Source: Pseudothioglobus sp905182815
Lineage (GTDB): Bacteria > Pseudomonadota > Gammaproteobacteria > PS1 > Pseudothioglobaceae
Direction: 5' to 3'
Assembly: GCF_048087625.1 (NCBI RefSeq)
Contig: NZ_CP159805.1
Coordinates: 372,001-436,000 of the forward strand
DNA: 64,000 nt
The notes below the pieces were generated by a model, which worked only from the letters and a program-made list of their open reading frames with translations, ran no database searches and had not been told where the DNA came from. The translations under genes and the position numbers were made by a program. Shown here one piece after another: positions 1 through 8,044 of the stretch (the stretch's first letter is position 1; each line of letters begins with the position of its first letter).

Positions 1-1
1 T

Positions 2-1078
2 TTCTGGGATAAAATGCTAACTAATAATCCTGATGTAATTGAACAAGGTGAATCATATGCCATGAGGTTTCTTATAGAAGATTCAAAGGTGTTACCCTAT
101 GAATTTAAATGGTTCGATACTGGAAATACTTCAGCTTTAACTAAAACACGAAAAGCGTATATTGAGCCTCATTCACCTAATATTCTTGAAAAGGAAAATG
201 AAGCAATTTGGTTTATTGGTAGCAGTGTAGTCAAATACTCTGACGACAAAAGTTTTATTTCTAATAGAGTAAAAAGGGCAAATGAGTTAAAAGGATTTGT
301 ACCAGAGATATATAGTTTTAGAGAAAATATGTACTGCTATAAAAAAATAGAAGCCAAGGTGTTGTCAGATGTAGTTACTATTCCTATTTTTGATAAACTT
401 ATGAAATTTTCTGAAACATTTTGGACTAGGAAAATACTTGATAAGAATCAAGAAAGAGAATTTAGAAAAAACTGCTCAAAATTTTATAAAGATAAGACAA
501 ATGAAAGGATTGAATTATTTTATAAAAATTTTAATAAATTTGACAATACTTTGCCGATAAATGGTGAAAAAATGCCACTACTTGATGATATTCTTAATAC
601 AATTGATTGGGAGTCACTTAGCAGAGGATTGGCAGGGCGATTTCATGGAGATTTTCATTTTGAAAATATTTTATGGTCAGCAAAAGAAAATAAATTCACT
701 TTTTTAGATTGGCGACAAGATTTTGCTGGCGATTTAGAGATTGGGGATATTTATTATGATCTAGCTAAATTATTACATGGCATTATTGTTAATCATGGTG
801 TTATTGCTTCAGAAAGATATAATGCTACCTGGGAAGATAATCAGATAAATTACCAATTTGACAGAAAAAAAATTTTAGTCGAATGTGAATATAAATTCGC
901 TAAATTTATATTATCTATGGGGTATGATTTAAAAAGAGTTCGAGTTTTAACTGCTTTAATTTATTTAAATATAGCAGCACTGCATCATTATCCTTACTCA
1001 GTTCTTTTATATGGGCTAGGTAAAAAAATGTTAAAAAACGAAATGGAAGTTGATTATGGAATTAATTCCAAGAACTAA
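2..1078 (+). CDS. Nucleotidyltransferase-kinase fusion protein, 5'-truncated by the window
   Basis: The reading frame is open to the left edge (codons F-W-D-K before the first ATG at 14), so the gene very likely starts outside the window. The N-terminal stretch with FKWFDTGNTSAL resembles the C-terminal end of sugar-phosphate nucleotidyltransferases, which often carry a W-x-D-x-G motif near their end. The rest is an aminoglycoside/choline-kinase-like phosphotransferase domain: the catalytic loop GRFHGDFHFEN (H-G-D-x-H-x-x-N) is followed by the metal-binding FLDWRQ. Such fusions activate a small molecule or sugar for surface glycan decoration; the substrate cannot be read from the sequence. 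The C-terminus overlaps the next gene by 29 bases, so the two are probably co-transcribed. The kinase fold is clear; the fusion is inferred from a short visible stretch. Confidence 0.75.
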   Translation, partial: FWDKMLTNNPDVIEQGESYAMRFLIEDSKVLPYEFKWFDTGNTSALTKTRKAYIEPHSPNILEKENEAIWFIGSSVVKYSDDKSFISNRVKRANELKGFVPEIYSFRENMYCYKKIEAKVLSDVVTIPIFDKLMKFSETFWTRKILDKNQEREFRKNCSKFYKDKTNERIELFYKNFNKFDNTLPINGEKMPLLDDILNTIDWESLSRGLAGRFHGDFHFENILWSAKENKFTFLDWRQDFAGDLEIGDIYYDLAKLLHGIIVNHGVIASERYNATWEDNQINYQFDRKKILVECEYKFAKFILSMGYDLKRVRVLTALIYLNIAALHHYPYSVLLYGLGKKMLKNEMEVDYGINSKN

Positions 1079-2198
1079 AAATGTTGTAGATGGGAACGAA
1101 GATCTTTTAACGCTTCATAATCTAAAAAATTTTCCAGTATTCATGGGATGTATTAATCATGAATCAGATAACGATTTACGTGCTGACATGTCGTGGGCTA
1201 TTTCAAGAAATACTGGTGTTATTCAATTAAAATCATTGATACCTCTCAATATATTGTACCAATCAGAACACGATTCAGGTGTTATTGGAAATATATGGCT
1301 TCAACATCATCAAGAATTTGCTACTTTCATTCAAAAATTTCGGCCAGAGTCAATATTAGAGATTGGAGGTGCGCATGGAATATTAAGTAGAGAGTATAGA
1401 AAAGAAAATTATATTGATTGGTCAATTCTGGAGCCAAATCCCTCACCAGCTGAAGGAGTAGATGCAACCTTTATTAAAGGATTTTTTGATGATAAATTTA
1501 CATTTGATAAGAACGTTGACACAATAGTTCATTCTCACTTATTTGAGCATGTCTATTATCCTGATAAATTTATAAACCATATTTCAAGATTTTTAAGTGA
1601 AGGTCAAAATTTGATTTTTAGTTTGCCAAATATGGAAGAAATGCTTAAACGTAATTATACAAATTGCCTTAATTTTGAACATACTGTCTTTATTACAGAG
1701 CCTTACATTGAGTTTTTTTTATCAAAATACGGTTTTCGTCTAATTGAAAAAAAGTATTTTAAAGATGATCATAGTATCTTTTATGCCTATGTGAAAGATA
1801 AAAAGATCAAGAAAACTGATTTACCTAAAATGTTATATGAACATAATAAAAAGATTTTTCTTGATTATATTCATTATCATCAAAAACTAATATCAGATCT
1901 CAATATAAAAATTTCTAACACTAAAATCAATCAACCAATATATTTATTTGGAGCACATGTTTTTGCTCAATCATTAATTCAATTTGGATTAAACACTTCT
2001 CGAATTATCAACCTTCTTGATAATGACATTAATAAGCAAGACTTAAGACTTTACGGTACTAATTTGGAAGTAAAGTCACCAAAAATATTAGCTAAAATTA
2101 AAAATCCGATTGTAATTATGAAAGCTGGTATTTATAATAATGAAATAATTGAGGATATTTTAAAAAATATCAATTCTAATACAATTTTTTGGGATTAA
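1050..2198 (+). CDS. SAM-dependent sugar C-methyltransferase-like protein
   Basis: This 382-residue protein has the three-part layout of NDP-hexose C-methyltransferases. Residues 1 to about 95 correspond to the N-terminal domain, but the zinc-binding CxxC pairs usual there are missing. Residues about 98-230 form a Rossmann methyltransferase with the SAM loop ILEIGGAHG. The C-terminal part (about 290-382) has the conserved Y-L-F-G-A and LLDNDINKQ segments of the family's terminal domain. It probably adds a methyl group to a nucleotide-activated sugar for surface polysaccharide. Met1 or Met3 could be the start; both lie inside the end of the upstream gene. The next gene begins directly after its stop codon. 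The methyltransferase assignment is firm; the exact sugar is unknown. Confidence 0.8.
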   Translation: MIMELIPRTKNVVDGNEDLLTLHNLKNFPVFMGCINHESDNDLRADMSWAISRNTGVIQLKSLIPLNILYQSEHDSGVIGNIWLQHHQEFATFIQKFRPESILEIGGAHGILSREYRKENYIDWSILEPNPSPAEGVDATFIKGFFDDKFTFDKNVDTIVHSHLFEHVYYPDKFINHISRFLSEGQNLIFSLPNMEEMLKRNYTNCLNFEHTVFITEPYIEFFLSKYGFRLIEKKYFKDDHSIFYAYVKDKKIKKTDLPKMLYEHNKKIFLDYIHYHQKLISDLNIKISNTKINQPIYLFGAHVFAQSLIQFGLNTSRIINLLDNDINKQDLRLYGTNLEVKSPKILAKIKNPIVIMKAGIYNNEIIEDILKNINSNTIFWD

Positions 2199-3080
2199 AT
2201 GAGCTATTCTTCTTTAACAGTTTTTGCAAACTTCAGAATAGATAATAAAGAAAGATTTGAAATTATGAAGATTTCATTTAATTCATTTAGTAAGATTTCT
2301 ACTTCCAAATGGGTAATTAATGTTAGGGGTAAATTTAAGAATGAAGTTGTTGAATTTCTTAGAAGAGAACTTGGGGAGAAATTATCTGCAAACCAGCTTG
2401 AATCTAAAAAAGGGTGGTTTAGTGATTCAGCTAAAATATTGCCACAAATAGAAACTGAATATATTCTTTTTTGGGTTGAAGATCATATAAATTTAGTTAG
2501 CGTATCAAAGTATGAGACTATTTTAAAAGACATGAAAGAATTTGATGTTGATTATTTACTTTATAGTTGGTTTCATAAAGAAATTAAAGATATATATTCA
2601 CATATTGATAAAATAGATACCAATAATATTAGCATTTATAAAATGAATAAAGAAAATGCTAATATTGTTAAAAAGAAACGTGGCAGCTTGTTCTATATGA
2701 TATCAATGCAAAGTATTACCACATCAAAGTTTTTTAAAAATATTATCTTAAAGCCACCAAAATTTAGAAGTTGGCCTAAAGAAACACCTTTCGATTTTGA
2801 AAAAATTTCTAGTGTTAATAGTTTCTATCCCTTTAAGTCGGCACTTCCAAAGTTTGAATTATTTGCTTGTCTTGATGATGATAATGGGGTTCATGGATAT
2901 TCATTAAAAAGTCGAGGTTATTATGAGGAAATTGAGAGCAATGATTCCTTGAGAGAACTTAGATTAAGTCAGTCTAAGGGAAGAAATGTTTTATTAAAAA
3001 AAATAGTTCCTAATTTAATCTATGTTTACTTAAGTAAATTTAAACAAATAATCAATAGAATTATATATTCATTGAATTAA
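2199..3080 (+). CDS. Hypothetical protein of polysaccharide locus, possibly glycosyltransferase-like
   Basis: I do not recognise this 293-residue protein. It starts at the ATG immediately following the TAA of the methyltransferase gene, so translational coupling is likely. The N-terminal part (SSLTVFANFRIDNKERFEIMKISFNSF) and the acidic segment TEYILFWVEDHINLV at roughly residues 85-100 look like the strand and DxD-like loop of a GT-A glycosyltransferase, but this is a weak resemblance. There is no signal peptide; the C-terminal end is basic and partly hydrophobic (LIYVYLSKFKQIINRIIYSL), which could be a membrane-associated helix. Position suggests a role in surface glycan assembly. It is strongly AT-rich and lysine-rich. 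Confidence 0.6.
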   Translation: MSYSSLTVFANFRIDNKERFEIMKISFNSFSKISTSKWVINVRGKFKNEVVEFLRRELGEKLSANQLESKKGWFSDSAKILPQIETEYILFWVEDHINLVSVSKYETILKDMKEFDVDYLLYSWFHKEIKDIYSHIDKIDTNNISIYKMNKENANIVKKKRGSLFYMISMQSITTSKFFKNIILKPPKFRSWPKETPFDFEKISSVNSFYPFKSALPKFELFACLDDDNGVHGYSLKSRGYYEEIESNDSLRELRLSQSKGRNVLLKKIVPNLIYVYLSKFKQIINRIIYSLN

Positions 3081-3101
3081 CCTTATTAAAATTTAATCTT
3101 T

Positions 3102-3169
3102 GCAATTCTTCTATAACCATAACTCTTATCGTGCAATTGTTTGCATAAGTCATAGAGAAATTGTTGATA
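3102..3169 (-). repeat. 68-bp direct repeat, copy A (recombinase-family gene fragment)
   Basis: This segment matches 7458-7525 at 67 of 68 positions (the one difference is T3124 versus C7480); similarity stops abruptly at both ends. Read on the minus strand it encodes about 22 codons ending in LHDKGYGYRRI, matching the central part of the protein encoded at 7688-8035. It is therefore a gene fragment and not a whole insertion sequence. It lies between the unrecognised gene ending at 3080 and the aminotransferase gene, at the left border of the sugar cassette. Confidence 0.9.
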
Positions 3170-3173
3170 TAAT
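3165..3173 (+). promoter_or_regulatory. Possible extended -10 promoter at the repeat/cassette junction
   Basis: TG-A-TATAAT spans the right end of repeat copy A and the first unique bases beyond it. The other copy lacks it because its flank differs. It lies about 30 bases upstream of the aminotransferase ATG at 3206. No convincing -35 box is seen, which is acceptable for an extended -10 promoter. Low confidence because TATAAT-like strings are common in AT-rich DNA. Confidence 0.35.
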
Positions 3174-3205
3174 GACTGTTGAAACCTTTAAATAATTTTA
3201 TATTT

Positions 3206-4381
3206 ATGCTAAAACTTTCAAATGCAGCATATCAAATTGATGGTCAACCAATGTTTAAAGTACTTGACCAGGTTCAAAAACTTGAGAGAGAAGGAAAGAA
3301 AATTCTTCATTTTGAGCTAGGTGAGCCTGATTTTGACACCCCTACAAACATAGTTGATGTAGGTATTGAATCTTTAAGAAATGGTGATACTCACTATACT
3401 AACTCAATGGGACTTTTTGAGCTGCGAGAGAGTGTTGCTGAAACTACTTTAAAATCTAGAGGCTTTAAGCCAGATTTAAGCCAAGTTCTTATAACCCCTG
3501 GTGCAAATGCAATAATATACTATGCTATAAGATGTATAGTTAATGAGGGAGAGGAGGTCATAGTCCCTGATCCAGGTTTTCCAACTTATTTCTCTGCCAT
3601 TAAGTTTTGTGGCGCAAAGGCAATCCCAGTTCCATTAAGAGAGAAAAATAAACATCAATTAAAGTTCGATGATTTAAAAAAATTAATTACTGAAAAGACT
3701 AAACTTATTATTATTAATTCTCCAAGTAATCCCACTGGTTCAGTTATAGCCAAGGATGATATTAGCAAAATTTATGAACTATGTCATGAAAAAGGTATTT
3801 TTATTCTCTCTGATGAAATCTATTCACGCTCAGTTTTTAAAGATCAAGGAGAATTCTATAGCCCTTCAATGATTGATCATTGTAATAATAATGTACTTAT
3901 TCTTAATGGTTTTAGTAAAGCTTTTGCAATGACTGGATGGCGAATTGGAGTTGCGATTGGCCCACAGCACTTAATTAAAAAAATGGGTTTGTTATTGCAA
4001 ACAATTAATTCTTGTGTTCCTCCATTTATTCAAAAAGCTGCAATCGAAGCTATTAATGGTGATCAGTCTTCAGTTAGAATGATGACTGAAGAGTATTCAG
4101 AAAGGCGAAAGGTATTAGTTAATGGGCTAAACTCTATTGATGGTATAAGGTGTCATATGCCTAGTGGTTCGATATATGCTTTTCCCAATGTATCAGGACT
4201 TGGAATGACAGGAGAAGAATTTGTAGATCTTATGTTAAATAATGCCGGTATAGCACTATTACCAGGAAGTAGTTTTGGTAAGAATGCAGATGATTTTGTG
4301 AGGATTTGTTACGTAAATTCAATTAAAAATATTCAGCTTGCTCTTTCTAAGATGAAAGAGACTTTAAAAAATAGAGGGTAG
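3206..4381 (+). CDS. PLP-dependent class I/II aminotransferase
   Basis: This is an aspartate-aminotransferase-fold enzyme of about 391 residues. Family motifs are in order: LGEPDFDTP near the N-terminus, SPSNPTG, the SDEIY strand, and the PLP-lysine loop NGFSKAFAMTGWRIG. The ATG at 3206 gives a normal family N-terminus (MLKLSNAAYQIDGQPMFKVLD); an in-frame TTG at 3179 is less likely. The gene is followed after three bases by the ThDP-enzyme gene, so the two form an operon. In this polysaccharide setting it may aminate a keto-sugar or supply an amino or keto acid. A general amino acid transaminase cannot be excluded. The amino donor and acceptor are not predictable from the sequence. Confidence 0.88.
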   Translation: MLKLSNAAYQIDGQPMFKVLDQVQKLEREGKKILHFELGEPDFDTPTNIVDVGIESLRNGDTHYTNSMGLFELRESVAETTLKSRGFKPDLSQVLITPGANAIIYYAIRCIVNEGEEVIVPDPGFPTYFSAIKFCGAKAIPVPLREKNKHQLKFDDLKKLITEKTKLIIINSPSNPTGSVIAKDDISKIYELCHEKGIFILSDEIYSRSVFKDQGEFYSPSMIDHCNNNVLILNGFSKAFAMTGWRIGVAIGPQHLIKKMGLLLQTINSCVPPFIQKAAIEAINGDQSSVRMMTEEYSERRKVLVNGLNSIDGIRCHMPSGSIYAFPNVSGLGMTGEEFVDLMLNNAGIALLPGSSFGKNADDFVRICYVNSIKNIQLALSKMKETLKNRG

Positions 4382-4384
4382 ATA

Positions 4385-6168
4385 ATGAGAAAAAGAGTTG
4401 CAGATATTGTTGCTTCATTCCTTGTTGAAAAAGGTATCAAGGATGTTTTTACACTTACAGGTGGTGGAGCAATGTTTTTAAATGATGGTATAGAGTTGAA
4501 TAGAGATATTAATGCTATTTGCAATCATCATGAACAAGCATGTGCAATGGGCGCAGTGGGTTATGCGAAGTATAAAAATGGATTGGCTGCAGTAATGCTT
4601 ACTACAGGTTGTGGAGCTACTAACTCAATTACCGGACTTCTAGATGCCTGGCAAGACAATACTCCTATAATATTTATATCAGGCCAAATTAAACGAAAAG
4701 AAACATCAAGGAATTCAAAAACTGATCTTAGACAGTTTGGAGTTCAAGAGGCTGATATAGTTTCTATAGTAAATCCAATAACTAAATATACAGTAATGAT
4801 TAATGAGCCAAATGATATTTTATATCATTTAGAAAAGCATCATATTTGGCTTTAAATGGAAGACAAGGGCCAGTTTGGATTGATATACCACTTGATGTTC
4901 AGGGTGCTTTTGTAGTCGAAGAAAGTTTAAGGCATTTTATGCCAGATAATTCTATTTCTAATAAAGAGATCCTGGGCATAGATAAGTTTATTAATCTTTA
5001 CAATAATGCTAAACGACCATTAATATTGGCGGGTAATGGAGTTCGGCTTTCAGGATCAATTGATAAACTTAGAAATTTTTCCAGAAAAAATAATATCCCT
5101 TGTGTAGTTTCTTACTTAGCAATAGATTTTTTTGAGCAAGATAACCCAAGTTATGTTGGAAGACTTGGGATTAAAGGTGATCGAGCGGGAAATTTTGCAA
5201 TACAGAATAGTGATTTAATCATTTGCTTGGGTTCTAGACTTAGTGTCTGTTTAACTGGTTTTGAGTATGATTTGTTTGCAAGAGATGCCAAGCTTATAGT
5301 TATAGATATTGATGAGAATGAACATAAAAAAGATACAGTGAGTATCGATCAATTTATAGATGCTGATGTTGGTAATTTTTTAAACCAAGTAGATCAAAAA
5401 AATGTAAAAAAACAGCCAAATGATTGGCAAAAAAAATGTATTCATTGGAAAAATAAATGGCCAGTTTATCAAAAAGGCTATGATGTTAATTCAGTGAATA
5501 TGTATGAATTTATAAAGGCATTGTCTGAATTGGTGAATGAAGACTCGATTGTTGTTGCAGATGCTGGCTCTTCATTCTATGTTACTTCTCAATCTTTTAC
5601 GTTTAAGAATATTAAACAGCGATATATTACTTCTGGAGGTCAGGCTGATATGGGCTTTTCATTGCCAGCAGCAATTGGAGCTTGCGTATCTTCAAATAAG
5701 CCAGTAATTGGAATTACTGGAGATGGGTCTTTCCAACTTAATATCCAAGAGCTGCAGACAGTAAAACATTACAACCTCCCAGTCAAACTTTTTGTTTGGA
5801 ATAATAATGGTTATTTATCGATAAGATCTACTCAAGATAAATTTTTTGAAGGCCGAAGAATTGGAACAGATCCAACTTCAGGGGTTTCATTTCCAGAGGT
5901 AGAAAAAATTGCTTATGCCTATGATCTGCCTTATGTAAAAATTAATAATGTTTCTGAGCTCAGAAAAAAAATTGCTGAAATTATTGATTCAGAAGGACCA
6001 GTCCTTTGTGAAGTAATGTGTCCTGAATTCCAAGAGATAATTCCTGCAGTTAGTGCTATAAAAAATGATGATGGATCAATGACATCCAAACCAATTGAAG
6101 ATATGTACCCCTACCTTTCTAGAGATGAGTTTCTTCATGAGATGATTAATAAGCCTTTACCTGATTGA
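4385..6168 (+). pseudogene. Acetolactate-synthase-like ThDP enzyme, interrupted by one frameshift
   Basis: Two adjoining reading frames (4385-4855, then 4846-6168) together encode one acetolactate-synthase/pyruvate-decarboxylase-type enzyme of about 590 residues. The first part has the cofactor-activating glutamate in CNHHEQACAMGA. The second has the middle domain and the ThDP/Mg motif GDGSFQLNIQELQT ending in WNNNGY. The reading frame is restored by one extra A in the run at 4833-4836, which gives EKASYLALNGRQGPVW, the sequence expected for the family. This is either a real one-base deletion or a homopolymer sequencing error. In glycan loci such enzymes can add two-carbon or other branches to sugars, or make keto acids; its partners are the aminotransferase before it and the epimerase after it. 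Confidence 0.85.
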
Positions 6169-6305
6169 AATAGACAGATAAAAGATTGTACAATATAATC
6201 CATTATGACCTGTATTTAAAAACATAGTTTTCTCAACAAATCGCAGTAAAGTAATACTGTATATTTGCAAAAAATTCTTTTTTTAAATAAAAATTAAAGT
6301 TAAAT

Positions 6306-7364
6306 ATGACATTAAAAGTTAATAATATAATCAATAATGACTTAGAGTCTATATCACAATCTTCATTGCCATGGGAAAGATTGCATAGTAAGACAATTAT
6401 GATAACTGGAGGAGGCGGCTTTATTGGCTCTTATTTAATAAAATCTCTTCTTTATGTTAATAAAAAATATAATTTAAACCTCCGTGTAATTTGTGTAGCA
6501 AGGAAAATAGAAAGTGTAAATTATCGATTGATTGATTACTTAGATAACGAAAATTTAAAAGTTTTCTTACAAGATGTTTCAAAACCACTTTTAAGCAACT
6601 TTCCTAAGGCAAACATCATAATCCATGCAGCTAGTCAGGCTAGTCCAAAGTTTTATGGTATTGATCCTGTTGGAACATTATTAGCTAATTCAATAGGCAC
6701 CATGCATCTTCTTGACAATGCTTTAAAAAATAAATCAGAAAATTTTTTATTTATTAGTAGTGGAGAAGTTTATGGCACTCCAATAAACTCTAATTTGCTT
6801 GTTAATGAGAAAGACTATGGTTATCTTGATCCTATGAATGTTAGATCTTGTTATGCAGAATCTAAACGTCTTGGTGAGACAATGATAGTTGCTTGGGGGA
6901 ATCAATATAATATTCATGCGAACGTTGTTCGTCCATTTCATACTTATGGCCCTGGACTATCTTTTAATGATGGAAGAGTATTTTGTGACTTTGTTTCAGA
7001 TATTGTTAATAATAGAGATATTGTTTTAAAAAGTAATGGAGATGCGCAGAGATCATTTTGCTATTTAAGTGATGCAGTAATAGGTATTTTTACAGTACTT
7101 CTGAATGGTAAAAAAAATGAAGCCTACAATATAGGTAATCCAAAAACTGAAATAGCTATAAAAGATTTAGCATCTATTCTTATTAATTTATTTCCTGAAA
7201 AGAAGCTTAAAGTTAAATTTGAAATACAAACTGAAAATATTAATTATTTAAAAAGCAATGTATCGCGCTGTTGTCCTTCGATAGATAAATTAAATGAGTT
7301 AGGATGGAATCCTGAAGTTGGTATTAAAGAAGGCTTTAAAAGAACAGTGGAGTCATACTTTTAG
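6306..7364 (+). CDS. NAD-dependent epimerase/dehydratase (NDP-sugar, extended SDR)
   Basis: The 352-residue protein is an extended short-chain dehydrogenase acting on nucleotide sugars. The NAD-binding loop ITGGGGFIGSYL sits around residues 33-44. The catalytic serine region is FISSGEVYG and the Tyr-Lys pair is in YAESK. The segment RPFHTYGPGLSFNDGRVFCDFV and the later GDAQRSFCYLSDAV are typical of the UDP-glucuronate decarboxylase/dTDP-glucose dehydratase branch. It probably makes an activated sugar for surface glycan together with the aminotransferase and ThDP enzyme upstream. A 137-base gap separates it from the ThDP gene, and no clear ribosome-binding site is seen. The family is certain, the substrate is not. 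Confidence 0.88.
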   Translation: MTLKVNNIINNDLESISQSSLPWERLHSKTIMITGGGGFIGSYLIKSLLYVNKKYNLNLRVICVARKIESVNYRLIDYLDNENLKVFLQDVSKPLLSNFPKANIIIHAASQASPKFYGIDPVGTLLANSIGTMHLLDNALKNKSENFLFISSGEVYGTPINSNLLVNEKDYGYLDPMNVRSCYAESKRLGETMIVAWGNQYNIHANVVRPFHTYGPGLSFNDGRVFCDFVSDIVNNRDIVLKSNGDAQRSFCYLSDAVIGIFTVLLNGKKNEAYNIGNPKTEIAIKDLASILINLFPEKKLKVKFEIQTENINYLKSNVSRCCPSIDKLNELGWNPEVGIKEGFKRTVESYF

Positions 7365-7389
7365 GCATGCTTCATAAAAGATGCTATTA

Positions 7390-7430
7390 ATGCTGATAAA
7401 TCAGCATATTAGATATAACTTGTTATCTAA
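7390..7430 (+). terminator. Tandem hairpins downstream of the epimerase gene
   Basis: Two adjacent inverted repeats are visible. ATGCTGAT (7390-7397) pairs with ATCAGCAT (7400-7407) across two bases. TTAGATA (7409-7415) pairs with TATCTAA (7424-7430). They lie 25 bases beyond the epimerase stop. No long T-run follows, so they may protect the transcript 3' end and not terminate it. Low to moderate confidence. Confidence 0.35.
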
Positions 7431-7432
7431 AA

Positions 7433-7645
7433 TTAAAAATAAGATTTCCTTTTTTTGGCAATTCTTCTATAACCATAACCCTTATCGTGCAATTGTTTGC
7501 ATAAGTCATAGAGAAATTGTTGATACTTTGTGTAAGTGTTCCCTTGATAGGTAAGGTTATTAGACTATATTTCTAATGTGAATTGTAAGTGTGGAATTAT
7601 TCCAGAGAGAACGACATCTTTATTTGAGGCTGGTGTTGAACGAAA
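7433..7645 (-). pseudogene. Decayed recombinase-domain-like gene, minus strand
   Basis: Translating the minus strand from about 7645 down to the stop at 7433-7435 gives a sequence related to the intact protein at 7688-8035. Matching segments are ASNKDVVLSGIIPHLQFTLEI, then SNNLTYQGNTYTKYQQFLYD, then LCKQLHDKGYGYRRIA. The counterpart in the intact protein runs FNENVIPCLEFTMEFQSNQLIYQ and onward to GWGYRKI. The frame is broken by a TAG (minus strand of 7565-7567) where the intact relative has a glutamine codon. The product also ends shortly after RRIA, so about half the expected C-terminus is missing. The pseudogene is head to head with the intact gene and contains repeat copy B. Confidence 0.8.
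7458..7525 (-). repeat. 68-bp direct repeat, copy B (inside the decayed recombinase-like gene)
   Basis: This is the second copy of the 68-bp unit at 3102-3169, in the same orientation, with one mismatch. Here it is embedded in a longer homologous remnant that continues toward 7645, so this copy keeps its original gene context and copy A does not. The two copies bracket a 4.3-kb block holding the aminotransferase, ThDP-enzyme and epimerase genes. Confidence 0.9.
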
Positions 7646-7687
7646 TTTTGTAAAGGGGAACGAGCGAAACTACTCAACAGTTACAGA

Positions 7688-8035
7688 ATGAATTTGGATG
7701 GACCCTTTAATGAAAACGTTATCCCTTGTCTTGAATTCACAATGGAATTTCAATCCAACCAACTCATTTACCAAAAAGAATACACGAAACGACAACAGAT
7801 CATTTATGTTCTTATACAATATCTTCATGATAGAGAAGGGTGGGGTTACAGAAAGATATCACAATGGTTGAATCAGACTGGAATAAAGACCCTTAGAGGG
7901 AAGAAGTGGTTCTCTTCATCAGTTATCTCAGTCTTAAAGAGAAAACACGAAAGAGACCTAATGAATGAACAGATTAGAAATCAATATTTTCCAAGTAAGG
8001 TCTCAAAGTTTGAGGTGAATTACTATATTTTTTGA
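7688..8035 (+). CDS. Small protein with recombinase-type DNA-binding domain
   Basis: This 115-residue protein has no serine-recombinase catalytic domain. Its central part, YLHDREGWGYRKISQWLNQTGIKTLRGKKW followed by SSSVISVLKRK, resembles the helical Recombinase domain of large serine recombinases (G-x-x-x-I-A-x-x-L-N-x-x-G-x-x-T-x-x-G-x-x-W and a later helix ending in I-L). It is a stand-alone relative and may bind DNA. The 68-bp repeats and the decayed copy on the opposite strand belong to the same family, which suggests repeated acquisition and loss at this locus. No ribosome-binding site is obvious upstream of the ATG. The protein is probably real, because the homology covers most of its length; its function is unknown. 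Confidence 0.65.
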   Translation: MNLDGPFNENVIPCLEFTMEFQSNQLIYQKEYTKRQQIIYVLIQYLHDREGWGYRKISQWLNQTGIKTLRGKKWFSSSVISVLKRKHERDLMNEQIRNQYFPSKVSKFEVNYYIF

Positions 8036-8044
8036 TTGATTCTA

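Noticed and set aside
3102..3169. Complete insertion sequence or CRISPR repeat at the 68-bp unit
   Set aside because: Only two copies exist, they are far apart, there are no terminal inverted repeats or spacers, and the sequence is a coding fragment.
4820..4860. Programmed ribosomal frameshift in the ThDP enzyme gene
   Set aside because: The site is a short A run (four A residues) without a standard slippery heptamer such as A-AAA-AAG and without a downstream hairpin that I can see. A one-base deletion or sequencing error is simpler.
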